A stretch of DNA of 64,000 nucleotides, taken from contig JADKGB010000001.1 in NCBI GenBank assembly GCA_016717225.1, forward strand, positions 372,001-436,000, read 5' to 3'. A program made the position numbers and the translations under genes. The notes under the pieces were generated by a model that was not told where the DNA came from, did no database searches, and worked only from the letters and a program-made list of their open reading frames with translations. Source of the DNA: Flavobacteriales bacterium. GTDB lineage: Bacteria; Bacteroidota; Bacteroidia; Flavobacteriales_F; PHOS-HE28. Positions 7,607 through 17,025 of the stretch are shown here, in pieces. Each line of letters starts with the position of its first letter. Within the stretch, counting starts at the first letter, position 1.

Positions 7607-9727
7607 ATGAGACGAGCCTTTTTGTTGCACCTTTTGATCACTCTGGTCCTTTGCGCTTGTGGCCAAAGCTCCACCAATAGCAGTGCCGTTCGCCTGATGG
7701 CCACTGTGCAGCCCACAGTCCCTTCGATCACGCTTCAATGGCAGGTCTATTCGAACACATCGGGTTTCACCTTGTACCGTCGTTCAGCAGGGGCCACAAC
7801 TTGGGGTAGTGCATTGACCACGTTGCCCGGAACAGCATTGCAATATGTGGACACCGAGGTTGCCATTGGGCAAGCGGTGGAATACAAGTTGGTGCGCAAT
7901 GCCGACGGGTCGGGCTATGGCTATGTACGTTCAGGAATTGCGGTGCCAGAAGTGGAAATGCGAGGGCAGTTGGTGTTGTTGGTTGAATCCGGTGTAGCCG
8001 CGTCGCTTACGAACGAGTTGGCCCAGTTGGAGGCCGACCTGAGCGGCGATGGATGGATCGTGCTTCGGCATGATGTGTCAGCGTCGGCCTCGCCGTCCAG
8101 TGTTCGATCCCTGGTGATCGCCGACTATACTGCAGCACCCGCCCAAGTGAAGTCGGTGTACATAATTGGCCATGTACCCGTGCCCTACAGCGGGAATAGC
8201 TCAGCGGATGGGCATTCGTACCACCAAGGGGCTTGGACGTGCGATGGTTATTACGGTGAAATGAACGGAAACTGGACTGACGCAAACGTGAACGCGTTGG
8301 GTTCGAATTGGGCTTGGAACCATAACGTGCCGGGTGACGGAAAGCTGGATCAAAACGATTTTCCTACGTCTGTGGAATTGCAAGTTGGCCGGGTAGATCT
8401 GTCGCGTTTGGATACATTCCCAGAAAGTGAAGTACAATTGCTGAGCGCGTATCTGAACAAGGCCCACGCGTGGAAAACCGGCGCGTTCGCGGTCCCGGCT
8501 AAAGCAGCCGTTTGGGATAACCTGGAGTGGCTGAGCAACCCGATAGGTGCATCCGGATACTTGAGTGCAACGCCGTGTGTCGGCATCGATTCTGTAGTGC
8601 AACTGGAGTCGGCGCAGGCTCAATTTTCGCAGCATTTTCTGAACAACGACGACCTGTTCACTTACCATTGTAGTACGGGTTTGCAAGGTGCCGATCCGAG
8701 CATAGCCGCCTTCCCTGGCACCGAGAACGGTCTCAACATCGGTCAGTTGGTGAGCAATGTGCATGGCGGAGTATTCAATATGTCGCTGGGCAGCTACTAC
8801 GGTGATTGGGATAACAAGAACAATTTTCTACGAGCCGTTCTCGCCCGCGGAAATGCGTTGGCACATGTATGGAGCGGCATGCCGAACTGGTTCTTGCACC
8901 CCATGGCCATGGGTGAGCCCATTGGCTATTGTGCATTACGCACCATGAACAACGCCAATTCGGATTATAGCCTGATGAACGGCGGCTGGCAGGGCCAATC
9001 CATGGGCCAGGCGCACATGGCGCTCATGGGTGATCCATCGGTTCGTATGCGTTATGTGAGGCCACCGACCGAACTTGTTGCCACGAACGATCAGTGGTTC
9101 GCCACCTTTGCTTGGTCAGCTTCTCCAGAGCAAGTGGATGGCTATCATGTGTATCACATCGATGATGCGAACAGCACGATCACTCGTCTCAATTCATCAC
9201 CGATCGTCGGCACGCAATACACAACAACCGCACTCTTCGTTCCGGGTGGTCGATACATGGTGCGCGCGGTCAAGTTGGTTACAACACCATCCGGCTCATA
9301 CCATGATCTTTCGCTGGGGGCTATCGCGATCGGCGAGGGTACACAGATCGCGGATTGCCAAGGTGTGATCGGCGGACCAGCGATCCCCGGTGCACCCTGC
9401 GATGACGGGGATCCGCTAACGAACAATGACGTGTACTCGGCCGAATGTTCTTGTTCCGGTCTTGCGATCGGGATCGACGAGCCGGTCAACAATGGTTTTC
9501 GCGTGTGGCCATCACCCACGAATGATGTGATCCATGTGGTGGCGAAACAACAGGAAGGTGAACTAGTGCTTCGAACGTTGGCAGGTGCCGAAGTGTCACG
9601 CATGCGCGTGATCGGCGGCAGCGCTGGATTGGATGTGCGCGATCTCGCGTCCGGAACTTATTTGGTGGAATACCGTGCCTATGGCGAGCTAGCGGCAATC
9701 GTCAGACGAGTGGTCGTTCATCACTGA
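7607..9727 (+). CDS. Large secreted T9SS protein with fibronectin-III-like segments
   Basis: About 706 residues from the Met at 7607 (MRRAFLLHLLITLVLCACGQ), chosen because it starts a clean signal peptide; LCAC could also act as a lipobox. A FN3-like domain follows (IQWQVY/GFTLYRR type pattern, residues ~35-100). A large central domain contains VYIIGHVPVPYSG and acidic clusters but no protease or hydrolase triad that I can assign. A second FN3-like domain covers about residues 490-580. The last ~75 residues are a T9SS type A sorting domain (FRVWPSPTNDVIHV ... DLASGTYLVEY). Likely cell-surface or secreted; a C25-peptidase-like core is possible but unproven. Confidence 0.75.
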   Translation: MRRAFLLHLLITLVLCACGQSSTNSSAVRLMATVQPTVPSITLQWQVYSNTSGFTLYRRSAGATTWGSALTTLPGTALQYVDTEVAIGQAVEYKLVRNADGSGYGYVRSGIAVPEVEMRGQLVLLVESGVAASLTNELAQLEADLSGDGWIVLRHDVSASASPSSVRSLVIADYTAAPAQVKSVYIIGHVPVPYSGNSSADGHSYHQGAWTCDGYYGEMNGNWTDANVNALGSNWAWNHNVPGDGKLDQNDFPTSVELQVGRVDLSRLDTFPESEVQLLSAYLNKAHAWKTGAFAVPAKAAVWDNLEWLSNPIGASGYLSATPCVGIDSVVQLESAQAQFSQHFLNNDDLFTYHCSTGLQGADPSIAAFPGTENGLNIGQLVSNVHGGVFNMSLGSYYGDWDNKNNFLRAVLARGNALAHVWSGMPNWFLHPMAMGEPIGYCALRTMNNANSDYSLMNGGWQGQSMGQAHMALMGDPSVRMRYVRPPTELVATNDQWFATFAWSASPEQVDGYHVYHIDDANSTITRLNSSPIVGTQYTTTALFVPGGRYMVRAVKLVTTPSGSYHDLSLGAIAIGEGTQIADCQGVIGGPAIPGAPCDDGDPLTNNDVYSAECSCSGLAIGIDEPVNNGFRVWPSPTNDVIHVVAKQQEGELVLRTLAGAEVSRMRVIGGSAGLDVRDLASGTYLVEYRAYGELAAIVRRVVVHH

Positions 9728-9739
9728 ACGTGCAAGGAA

Positions 9740-11476
9740 TCAATACCGCTCCTTGTGGAACTTCTTCTTCGGCTTGTCGCTGTAGCCGTTGTTCGGGCGA
9801 TCGCTGCTGCTGCTACTGCTGCTCCTTGGCGGGCCACTGGTACCTCCATTGCCTTCGTCCACGCGGATCTTGCGGCCCTTGTAGTTCGCCGCTTTGAAAT
9901 GCCCGAGCACTTCATCGAAATGCGCCCCTTCGATGTCTACGAAGGAATACATGTCCTTCATGGTAATGCGCCCAATATGCTGGTTCGTCAGGCCCGTGAT
10001 GCCGCACAGGTAGCCGAGCATCTTGCCTTTGTCGAAGCCATCTGCACTGCCCAAATTGATGAACATGGAACGCATTGCGCCACCTGATCCGCCAGCGAAT
10101 TCGGTTTTCTCGCGAACACGCTCACGCGGGTTATGATCCTTACGGGCCAGATCCACGTTGAGGTCGCGCGCTTCGCGGTACTGCTCCAGGAAGCGATTGA
10201 ATTCCAACGACACCACACGCTTGATCAGTTGTTCGCGATCGAAGCCAGCAAGGTCCAATTGCACAGCGCTCATGAAACGCTCGATGCCTTCTTCGTCCAC
10301 TTCCACCTCCTTGATCTTCTGGATCAGCGTTAGCAACTGGCGCTCGCAGATCTCCGCACCTCCGGGTACACGTGTGAACGCGAAGTGCGTCTTCAGTTGA
10401 CGCTCCAGGTTCCGGATCTTGTGAACATCCTTGCTGCCGATGATGCTGAGCGAAATGCCCGTTTTTCCGGCACGACCCGTACGCCCGCTGCGGTGCGTGT
10501 AGCTCTCCACTTCACCCGGTAGGTCGAAGTGGATCACGTGGCTCACATTGCTCACGTCGATGCCTCGAGCTGCCACATCGGTGGCGATCAGCATCTGCAG
10601 GCTCTTGCTGCGGTAGCGCTCCATAACCCGATCGCGCTGCTGCTGGCTCAGGTCACCGTGGATAGCATCCGCATTGTAGTTGTCGCGGGTCAGGTTCTCG
10701 GCGAGTTCCTGGGTGTCTTGCTTGGTCCGACAGAACACAATGGCGAAGAGGTCGGGTTCTGCGTCCACGAAGCGCTTCAACGCGAGGTAACGATCGCGCA
10801 TCATCACCACCGAATACATGTGCTTGATGGCATCGGCAGCGGCATTGCTGCGGCCTACGCTCAGCTCATCGAACTCGCGCATGTAGTTCTTCGCGATGCG
10901 GCGCACTTCGCTGCTCATGGTCGCGCTGAACAACCACGTGCGCTTGTCCTTCGGTGTTTTTTCGAGAATGGTGGTGAGGTCTTCCTGGAACCCCATGTTC
11001 AGCATTTCATCCGCCTCGTCCAGAACGGCCACCTTCACATTGCTCAGATCGATGGCTTGGCGATCGATGAGGTCGATCAAGCGGCCCGGCGTGGCAACCA
11101 CCACATTGGCCCCTCGCTGGATACCCCGCATTTGCTCGCGGATGTTCGCGCCGCCATATACGGGAACGCACTTCACACCGGGGAGGTGTTTGCTGTAGGA
11201 TTCGAAGTCGCGTGTGATCTGCACGCAGAGCTCGCGGGTAGGAGCAAGCACCAAGGCCTGCACATTGCGCTGGGCGGGATCGATCAGGTGCATCAACGGA
11301 ATGCCGAAAGCCGCGGTTTTACCCGTGCCTGTTTGCGCAAGGGCCACCACATCCTTCGCGCTGGTGAGCATGTGCGGAATGGCCTTCTCTTGAACGGGCG
11401 TTGGCGTTACGAAGCCGAGCTCGGTGATGGCATTGAGGATTTCGGGCCGGATACCGAGTTCGGAGAAAGTGGACAT
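9740..11476 (-). CDS. deaD: DEAD-box ATP-dependent RNA helicase with DbpA-type RNA-binding tail
   Basis: 578 residues. Motifs appear in order: Q motif (FVTPTPVQEKAIP), I (AQTGTGKT), Ia (PTRELCVQI), Ib (TPGRLIDLI), II (DEADEMLNMGF), III (SAT), V (ARGIDV) and VI (HRSGRTGRAGKTG). After the two RecA-like domains come a helical dimerisation-type region and a DbpA/CsdA RNA-binding domain (residues ~470-545), then a Ser/Arg/Lys-rich disordered tail. It unwinds short RNA duplexes in ribosome assembly or cold adaptation. The gene converges on the T9SS gene with a 12-base gap. The name follows the DeaD/CsdA layout. Confidence 0.92.
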   Translation of the reverse strand: MSTFSELGIRPEILNAITELGFVTPTPVQEKAIPHMLTSAKDVVALAQTGTGKTAAFGIPLMHLIDPAQRNVQALVLAPTRELCVQITRDFESYSKHLPGVKCVPVYGGANIREQMRGIQRGANVVVATPGRLIDLIDRQAIDLSNVKVAVLDEADEMLNMGFQEDLTTILEKTPKDKRTWLFSATMSSEVRRIAKNYMREFDELSVGRSNAAADAIKHMYSVVMMRDRYLALKRFVDAEPDLFAIVFCRTKQDTQELAENLTRDNYNADAIHGDLSQQQRDRVMERYRSKSLQMLIATDVAARGIDVSNVSHVIHFDLPGEVESYTHRSGRTGRAGKTGISLSIIGSKDVHKIRNLERQLKTHFAFTRVPGGAEICERQLLTLIQKIKEVEVDEEGIERFMSAVQLDLAGFDREQLIKRVVSLEFNRFLEQYREARDLNVDLARKDHNPRERVREKTEFAGGSGGAMRSMFINLGSADGFDKGKMLGYLCGITGLTNQHIGRITMKDMYSFVDIEGAHFDEVLGHFKAANYKGRKIRVDEGNGGTSGPPRSSSSSSSDRPNNGYSDKPKKKFHKERY

Positions 11477-11495
11477 GGTTTTGCGAAAAAGTCCG

Positions 11496-11503
11496 CAAAG
11501 GTA
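11496..11503 (-). promoter_or_regulatory. Candidate Bacteroidota -7 box for the DEAD-box helicase
   Basis: On the minus strand TACCTTTG matches the Bacteroidota -7 consensus TAnnTTTG exactly, 20 bases before the helicase start. No clear -33 TTG element is seen at the expected distance, so this is a candidate only. Confidence 0.4.
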
Positions 11504-11516
11504 CGTGGATCCGACC

Positions 11517-12461
11517 TTAGCGGCCTTGTTGGAGGCTGGCCGCGAGTCTCAGGCCCAGATCCGAACTGAAGGCGCGCGCAGAAGTCGTATCCAAGTGGTT
11601 CCCATCCACATAGGTATACTGATCGTTCGAAGGCATGAGATCCCAGAACGGGACTGAATGTGCGCCAGCGAGCGACTGTATTCGCCCGCTGAAGCCAGGC
11701 CACAGGGAATCCTCCATGGCTTCGATGGCATCGCAAACCGGTAAACGCACCAGAAACACATGGCCGTGAGGCTTCAATAGGTCCACGATCTTGTCCAGGT
11801 AGGCCACTCGCTCTTCCGCTGGGCGAAATACAGCCAACATTTCCTTCCTGTAGTGTTCCACCTTGTGCTTGGTGCGGTCACGAACGGTAGCGGTATCGAT
11901 GGGTGCCTTGATCTCGATCCAACCATCAGTGTGCAGAAGAGTGAGCGTATCCATATCGTGCATGGGGCCGGCTATCAAAGAACCCCAACCGGCCGTGGTG
12001 TGCCGAACGAGGTATTCATAGTTTGGAGTTGCTGTGAATGTCCATTGTTCGCCCAAACTGCGGTCATCTTCGCGCATAAGGGGCAGATCATCCCGGCGGA
12101 CTTTTGCCAAGGAAAGGCTCCAAGGATCAACGGTTACGATGAACAAGCCATTTCGCGACCGCGGATCCAGTTTGGCTTCAATGGCGCGCAAATACGTGGC
12201 CCCGAAGGGTGAATGCGCAATGGTGAACGCATAGTTGAACAAAGAGCCTTCCATTGCACTGCTATCCAACAAGGGCATGATCACTACAGGTCGTACGCCC
12301 TGTGCCGCGCGCGAAGTGCCGATGATCATCGAAGAACGCTTCACTCCTGTGAAACGCAGGTAATAGTCATCCGTGCGCCCATCGGCGAACAAGCCAGCGA
12401 CCAGGTGCGCGGCCAGCGCCAGTGCCAGTGCGATCGAGAGCTTGATCAGAAAGCCGCGCAT
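11517..12461 (-). CDS. SGNH-hydrolase-like partner of MBOAT acyltransferase
   Basis: 314 residues. An N-terminal membrane or signal segment (residues 4-24) is followed by a luminal domain. IIGTSRAAQG near residue 47 resembles the GxSR/GDS block, and DGNHLD near residue 285 resembles the Dxx H block of SGNH-like enzymes such as AlgJ/AlgX and DltD. It lies three bases after the MBOAT gene and is surely cotranscribed. In such pairs the MBOAT protein moves acetyl across the membrane and the SGNH protein transfers it to a polysaccharide, so O-acetylation of a surface glycan is the likely job. Confidence 0.7.
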   Translation of the reverse strand: MRGFLIKLSIALALALAAHLVAGLFADGRTDDYYLRFTGVKRSSMIIGTSRAAQGVRPVVIMPLLDSSAMEGSLFNYAFTIAHSPFGATYLRAIEAKLDPRSRNGLFIVTVDPWSLSLAKVRRDDLPLMREDDRSLGEQWTFTATPNYEYLVRHTTAGWGSLIAGPMHDMDTLTLLHTDGWIEIKAPIDTATVRDRTKHKVEHYRKEMLAVFRPAEERVAYLDKIVDLLKPHGHVFLVRLPVCDAIEAMEDSLWPGFSGRIQSLAGAHSVPFWDLMPSNDQYTYVDGNHLDTTSARAFSSDLGLRLAASLQQGR

Positions 12462-12464
12462 GCT

Positions 12465-13882
12465 TCAGAATTGGAAGTAGATGAATTCGGCCTTATCGAA
12501 ATGACCGAAGAAGAAGATGAGCAGGAATACCGCACTGTATGCCATTCTGCGGGTCCATGGTGCCAGATGCGCTAGCTGCAGAGCATGTTGGCGCTCGCGC
12601 TGTAACCACTCCGCGAGCACGAGAACGCCGATCATCGCCATGAGCCAGGGATCGAATTCATCCGGGATCCGCATCAACGATCGGGATACCATACCGCGCA
12701 GATACTGGAACGCTTGGGCGATGGAATCGGCACGGAAAAACACCCAGGCGATCGTGGTGCTCGCGAACGTGAGCAGAATGGCCGGCAGATCGCGGAGAGT
12801 TGCCACGGCGCCAACGCTCGTGTGTTTTCGGTTCTTTCCACGAAGCAATAGTGGAAGGAACAGAACGGCGTTCAACGCACCCCAAACCAGGAAGGTCCAA
12901 TTGGCGCCATGCCAGAAACCGCTCAGCAGAAAAATAACGAACACATTCCGGATCTGCATGCCCTTTGAACCGCGGCTCCCCCCAAGAGGCAGGTACACAT
13001 AGTCGCGGAACCAAGAACTCAGACTGATGTGCCAACGTCGCCAGAATTCGGCGATGTCCCGGCTGAAATAGGGGTATGCGAAATTCCGCATCAGCTCGAA
13101 GCCGAACAGGCGCGCCAGCCCTAAGGCAATGTCCGTGTAGCCGCTGAAATCACAATAGATCTGGAACGCGAAGAGCACGGCACCGAGCACAAGCGAATCG
13201 GCACCATGCCAGCCCACATGGGCGAAGATCCCGTTCACAATTGGTGAGCAACCATCGGCGATAACGGCTTTTTTGAAGAAGCCCCAAAGCATCTGTCGCA
13301 GACCATCCGCGGCGTATTCGGGATCGAACGTTCGCTTCTTCTGGAATTGCGGGAGCATGTTGCTCGCGCGTTCGATCGGCCCGGCACACAGCTGCGAAAA
13401 AAACTGATGAAGGCCATGAACGCGGTGATGTCGCGCACCGGGGCGATCCGTCCGCGGTACACATCGATGGTATAGCTGAGCGCTTGGAAGGTGTAGAAGC
13501 TGATACCCACCGGAAGGATGACGTCTAGCAAGAGTGGGTTGGAATGGATCCCGAACCGCGCCATCAGATCAGCGAACTGCTGCGAGAAGAAATCAAAATA
13601 CTTGAAGGTGCCGAGCGTTCCCAGATTGCCGATCAGGCTGATAGCAAGCAGCCAGTTGCGTTTTCTGCCGTTGGACGTTCGCCCAAGAGCCAGCGCCACG
13701 AAATAGTCCGTGAGGCTGGTGGCGATCAGCAGCAAAAGAAAACGGGGGTCCCACCACCCATAGAACAAGAACCCGGCAGCGACCAGAAGCGAGTTCTGCA
13801 GCCGCAGCCATTTCCGCAGCGACCAGTAAAGGGCGAACACGAGCGGCAGGAACGCCGCGAAGACAAGGGAGTTGAAAAGCAT
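12465..13882 (-). CDS. MBOAT family O-acyltransferase (AlgI-like), interrupted by one frameshift
   Basis: Two overlapping frames make one AlgI-like protein of about 470 residues. The first (13882 to ~13397) has FNSLVFAAFLPLVFALYW, FYGWWDPRFLLLL and VGISFYTFQALSYTIDVYRG. The second (~13396 to 12465) continues GPIERASNMLPQFQKKR, GFFKKAVIADG, the FSGYTDIALGLA block, and SGFWHGANWTFLVWG with the catalytic His. The switch lies beside seven A at 13397-13403: restoring one C there (minus strand) joins the frames as ISFFPQLCAGPIER. About ten membrane helices are predicted. It is either a recent pseudogene or a homopolymer-associated sequence error; the rest is intact, which favours error. Confidence 0.85.
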
Positions 13883-13946
13883 GCCGCCCGCGAAAGCCGC
13901 GAAAGATAGAAGCCCGGAACGGAGCAGGCGGGTAAGTTCCGAGGGC

Positions 13947-13954
13947 TACTTTCG
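13947..13954 (+). promoter_or_regulatory. Candidate -7 box for the DUF4834-YfhO operon
   Basis: TACTTTCG is one base away from the TAnnTTTG consensus and lies 48 bases before the DUF4834 start, in the 119-base divergent gap. No convincing -33 element. Low certainty. Confidence 0.3.
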
Positions 13955-14001
13955 CGGCACATCCGTCAGGTATCGGATACCACCATCCTTCGAGAAGAGA
14001 T

Positions 14002-14214
14002 ATGTTCCGCACCATCCTCGTTCTGCTTGTTGTGTGGTTGTTGCTCCGTGCGTTCATGAAGAGCAAACAGCCTTCTTCCGGTGTGCCGCGCGGTACCCAT
14101 TTCAGCCAACCGGACAACCGCCCGAAAGGGGAGGTGCGCATCGAGCGCCCAGAGCCAGGCCGCAGAGCGCAGCAAGGCCCTGTGGAGGACGCCGATTTTG
14201 AAGAGATCAAGTAA
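14002..14214 (+). CDS. DUF4834-family small membrane protein
   Basis: 70 residues: one N-terminal membrane segment (ILVLLVVWLLLRAFM) followed by a Pro/Arg/Glu-rich cytoplasmic tail ending in VEDADFEEIK. Both the length and the acidic end are typical of DUF4834, a Bacteroidota family regularly found just before yfhO-like genes, as here (13-base spacing). Function unknown; genetic linkage suggests a partner of the YfhO protein. Confidence 0.75.
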   Translation: MFRTILVLLVVWLLLRAFMKSKQPSSGVPRGTHFSQPDNRPKGEVRIERPEPGRRAQQGPVEDADFEEIK

Positions 14215-14227
14215 GCCCTGAAATCGC

Positions 14228-17020
14228 ATGAGATCCATCGACTGGAAAAAACTGTTGCCTGTTGTTGTAGCGTTGGCCGTGTTCATTGCATTGGCTGTTG
14301 GGTACTTCAGCCCTGTGCTGGAAGGCAAACGGCTCATTCAAGGTGACATCCGCAATTTCACTGGAGCCAGTCGCGATATCGTTGAACACCGGGATGCATA
14401 CGGTGAAGAGCCGCTTTGGACCGAAAGCATGTTCAGCGGAATGCCGGCGTACCAGATCAGCGTGCAATGGGGAAACGTGGTTCTCACCTGGTTGAACAAA
14501 TTGTTCACGGGCTTCCTGCCGATGCCAGCGGGCTTCATTTTCCTGTACCTCATTGGGATGTACATTTTGTTGATGTGCTTGCGCGTGGATCCCTGGCTCG
14601 CCGTTGTTGGTGCAGCGGCCTATGCGTTCTCTTCATACTTCATCGTGATCTTGGAGGCCGGCCACAACAGCAAGGCCATGGCCATTGGGTACATGCCCAT
14701 GGTCTTTGGTGCGCTCTATTTGCTGTTGCGCGGTAACAAGTTGATCGGTGCGGCGCTCTTTGCTCTTTTCCTGACCCTGCTCATTTATGTGAACCACGTG
14801 CAGGTGGCATACTACCTCGGCATGCTCATGGTGCTTTTCGGTTTGGCGGAGGGCTGGAAAGCACTGGGTGAAAAGCGGATGAAGGATTTCCTTTCGCGAT
14901 GCGCATTGGCTTCTATCGGGGTTGTACTCGCACTGCTTTGCAATTTGGCTTCATTGTGGAGCACATACGAATACGGCAAAGACACCACGCGTGGACCTAG
15001 TGAACTGACCATATCAGCCGACGGTAGCAACTCGGCAGCCAATCAAACCGGAGGATTGGACCGCGATTATGTGACGCATTGGAGCGAGGGCAAGTTGGAG
15101 AGTCTGAGCTTGTTGGTTCCGAACATGAAAGGAGGCGCTAGCGGTTCCGTGATCAAGAGCCAGGACGATATCGCGGCGATCGCGGATCCGGAATTCCGCA
15201 AAGAAGTTCTCAAAAAGTACCAGGACGGTGGATACATCAACAGCTATTGGGGCGACCAGGAGTTCGTGAGCGGCCCCGTGTACATAGGCGCCATTCTGGT
15301 GCTTCTTGTTCTGTTGATGCTATCACGTGCGGAGGGCTTGGGGCGCTGGTGGTTACTGGCTTCCATCCCGCTGATCGGAGGGTTGCTCCTGGTCAACGCT
15401 CCACTTGTAGCCGGCTTGCTAGTGATCACGTATTTGTTAGCGGGTATTTTTCTGTTGAAGGACACATTGGCGTATTCGCTCTTCAGTGCCTTGGTCCTCA
15501 CCTTGCTACTTAGCTGGGGGCGTTTCTACACACCACTCACCGATTTTTTCTTGGACCACATTCCGGGCTACGACAAATTCCGCGCGGTCACCATCATCCT
15601 TGTGATCGTTGAACTCGCCGCACCCGTGCTCGGTGTGCTGTACTTGGATCGCATACTGCGGGAAGAGAAATGGAACAGATCGCAAGAGCGCAATTTCCTA
15701 GTTCCTGCGGGTATCCTTGCTGTGGTGCTGTTGGTTTTCGCGTTGTTGCCCACCAACCTCTTTCCTTTCTTCGGTGATGATGAGATGACCCAGCTCGCCG
15801 ATGCACCACAGTCGTACGTGGATGGCTTGAAGGCGATGCGTGTAGGCCTCTTTACCGCAGACGTGTGGCGCAGCTTGGGCTTCGTGCTGGCGGGCGCGGC
15901 TTTGCTCTTTGCTTTTGGTCGCCGATACATCGGGAAGCTGGTGCTGGTAGCCTTATTGGGCCTATTGATCGTGGTGGATCTCTGGACGGTCGACAAGCGT
16001 TATCTCAACAATGAAAAGCGCGATGGCCGTTACCTGAGTTGGGAGGATGAGGCCCAGAACAAATTGCCTTTCAAACCACAACCAGCGGATCTCGCGATAC
16101 TTCAACAAGAACAAAATGCGAGCACGGAAGCTGACTTCACAGAAGCCCGCGAGCGCCTGAAAAAAGTAAAGCAGAACAGCAGTGGAGCCAACAAATTGGT
16201 GAGCAAAGACGAAGAGGCGATCTTGCGTTTCGGTTCATTGCGACGCACCACACACTTCCGCGTGCTGTCCATTCAGAACCCGTTCAACGATGCGCGTGTC
16301 AGCTACTTCCACAAGAGCTTGGGCGGGTACCACGGCGCGAAATTGAAACGCTTCCAAGAGCTTATCAGTTTCCGGATCTCCGCCGAACTGCAGAACATGA
16401 TGGCGGTGTTCCGCAATGCGCCTACGCAACAGCGTGTGGATAGTGCGTTGGCCAAGCAGCCCGCGCTCGCGATGCTCAACACCAAATACCTCATCATCGG
16501 AAACGATCGTGCTCCGTTGCGGAATCCGGCAGCGCTCGGCGCTGGTTGGTTCGTGAACGAAGTGCGCATGGTGAAGAACGCGGATGAGGAGATCGTCGCA
16601 TTGGCCACTATCGATCCTGCGCGGACGGCACTCGTGGATGAGCGCTTCGCGAAGGACCTGGACGCTTCGGCGGCCAAGCCCGATAGCACAGCCCGGGTCA
16701 CGCTCAAGAGCTACAAGGCCAACGAACTCATATACTCTGTGAAGAGCGCGGCCGGTGGTGTTGTTGTTTTCAGTGAGATCTGGTACGGTGCCGATTGGGT
16801 TGCCGAGATCGATGGACAACCAGCGAGTTATGCACGTGCCAACTACGTGTTGCGGGCAATGAGCGTTCCAGCCGGAGAGCATGAAGTGCGATTCCACATT
16901 GTTAGTAAGGCCTTCAATAATTACGCATCACTGGCATCCATCAGTTCCTGGCTATTGCTTGTTCTTGTGTTGGTCACCTTGGGAATGTCATTCCGCAGAA
17001 CTTCGAGCACTGTGGCCTGA
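14228..17020 (+). CDS. YfhO-family polytopic membrane protein
   Basis: 930 residues. About twelve to fourteen membrane helices alternate with two large extracytoplasmic parts. The early motif around GEEPLWTESMFSGMPAYQI is the signature of the YfhO family, whose members have a GT-C-like glycosyltransferase architecture. In Firmicutes YfhO acts in lipoteichoic acid glycosylation; in Bacteroidota the role is not established, but glycolipid or surface-glycan glycosylation is likely. The C-terminal region (residues ~600-890) is soluble with a beta-rich domain before a last helix. It lies five bases before a glycosyltransferase gene. Confidence 0.85.
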   Translation: MRSIDWKKLLPVVVALAVFIALAVGYFSPVLEGKRLIQGDIRNFTGASRDIVEHRDAYGEEPLWTESMFSGMPAYQISVQWGNVVLTWLNKLFTGFLPMPAGFIFLYLIGMYILLMCLRVDPWLAVVGAAAYAFSSYFIVILEAGHNSKAMAIGYMPMVFGALYLLLRGNKLIGAALFALFLTLLIYVNHVQVAYYLGMLMVLFGLAEGWKALGEKRMKDFLSRCALASIGVVLALLCNLASLWSTYEYGKDTTRGPSELTISADGSNSAANQTGGLDRDYVTHWSEGKLESLSLLVPNMKGGASGSVIKSQDDIAAIADPEFRKEVLKKYQDGGYINSYWGDQEFVSGPVYIGAILVLLVLLMLSRAEGLGRWWLLASIPLIGGLLLVNAPLVAGLLVITYLLAGIFLLKDTLAYSLFSALVLTLLLSWGRFYTPLTDFFLDHIPGYDKFRAVTIILVIVELAAPVLGVLYLDRILREEKWNRSQERNFLVPAGILAVVLLVFALLPTNLFPFFGDDEMTQLADAPQSYVDGLKAMRVGLFTADVWRSLGFVLAGAALLFAFGRRYIGKLVLVALLGLLIVVDLWTVDKRYLNNEKRDGRYLSWEDEAQNKLPFKPQPADLAILQQEQNASTEADFTEARERLKKVKQNSSGANKLVSKDEEAILRFGSLRRTTHFRVLSIQNPFNDARVSYFHKSLGGYHGAKLKRFQELISFRISAELQNMMAVFRNAPTQQRVDSALAKQPALAMLNTKYLIIGNDRAPLRNPAALGAGWFVNEVRMVKNADEEIVALATIDPARTALVDERFAKDLDASAAKPDSTARVTLKSYKANELIYSVKSAAGGVVVFSEIWYGADWVAEIDGQPASYARANYVLRAMSVPAGEHEVRFHIVSKAFNNYASLASISSWLLLVLVLVTLGMSFRRTSSTVA

Positions 17021-17025
17021 GTGGA

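Noticed and set aside
9730..9756. CAAGGA/TCCTTG hairpin as a bidirectional terminator
   Set aside because: The stem is only six pairs with a long loop, overlaps the helicase stop region and has no T-tract.
10529..11569. 346-codon plus-strand ORF opposite the DEAD-box helicase
   Set aside because: His- and Ala-rich antisense shadow of a gene whose helicase motifs are all present on the minus strand.
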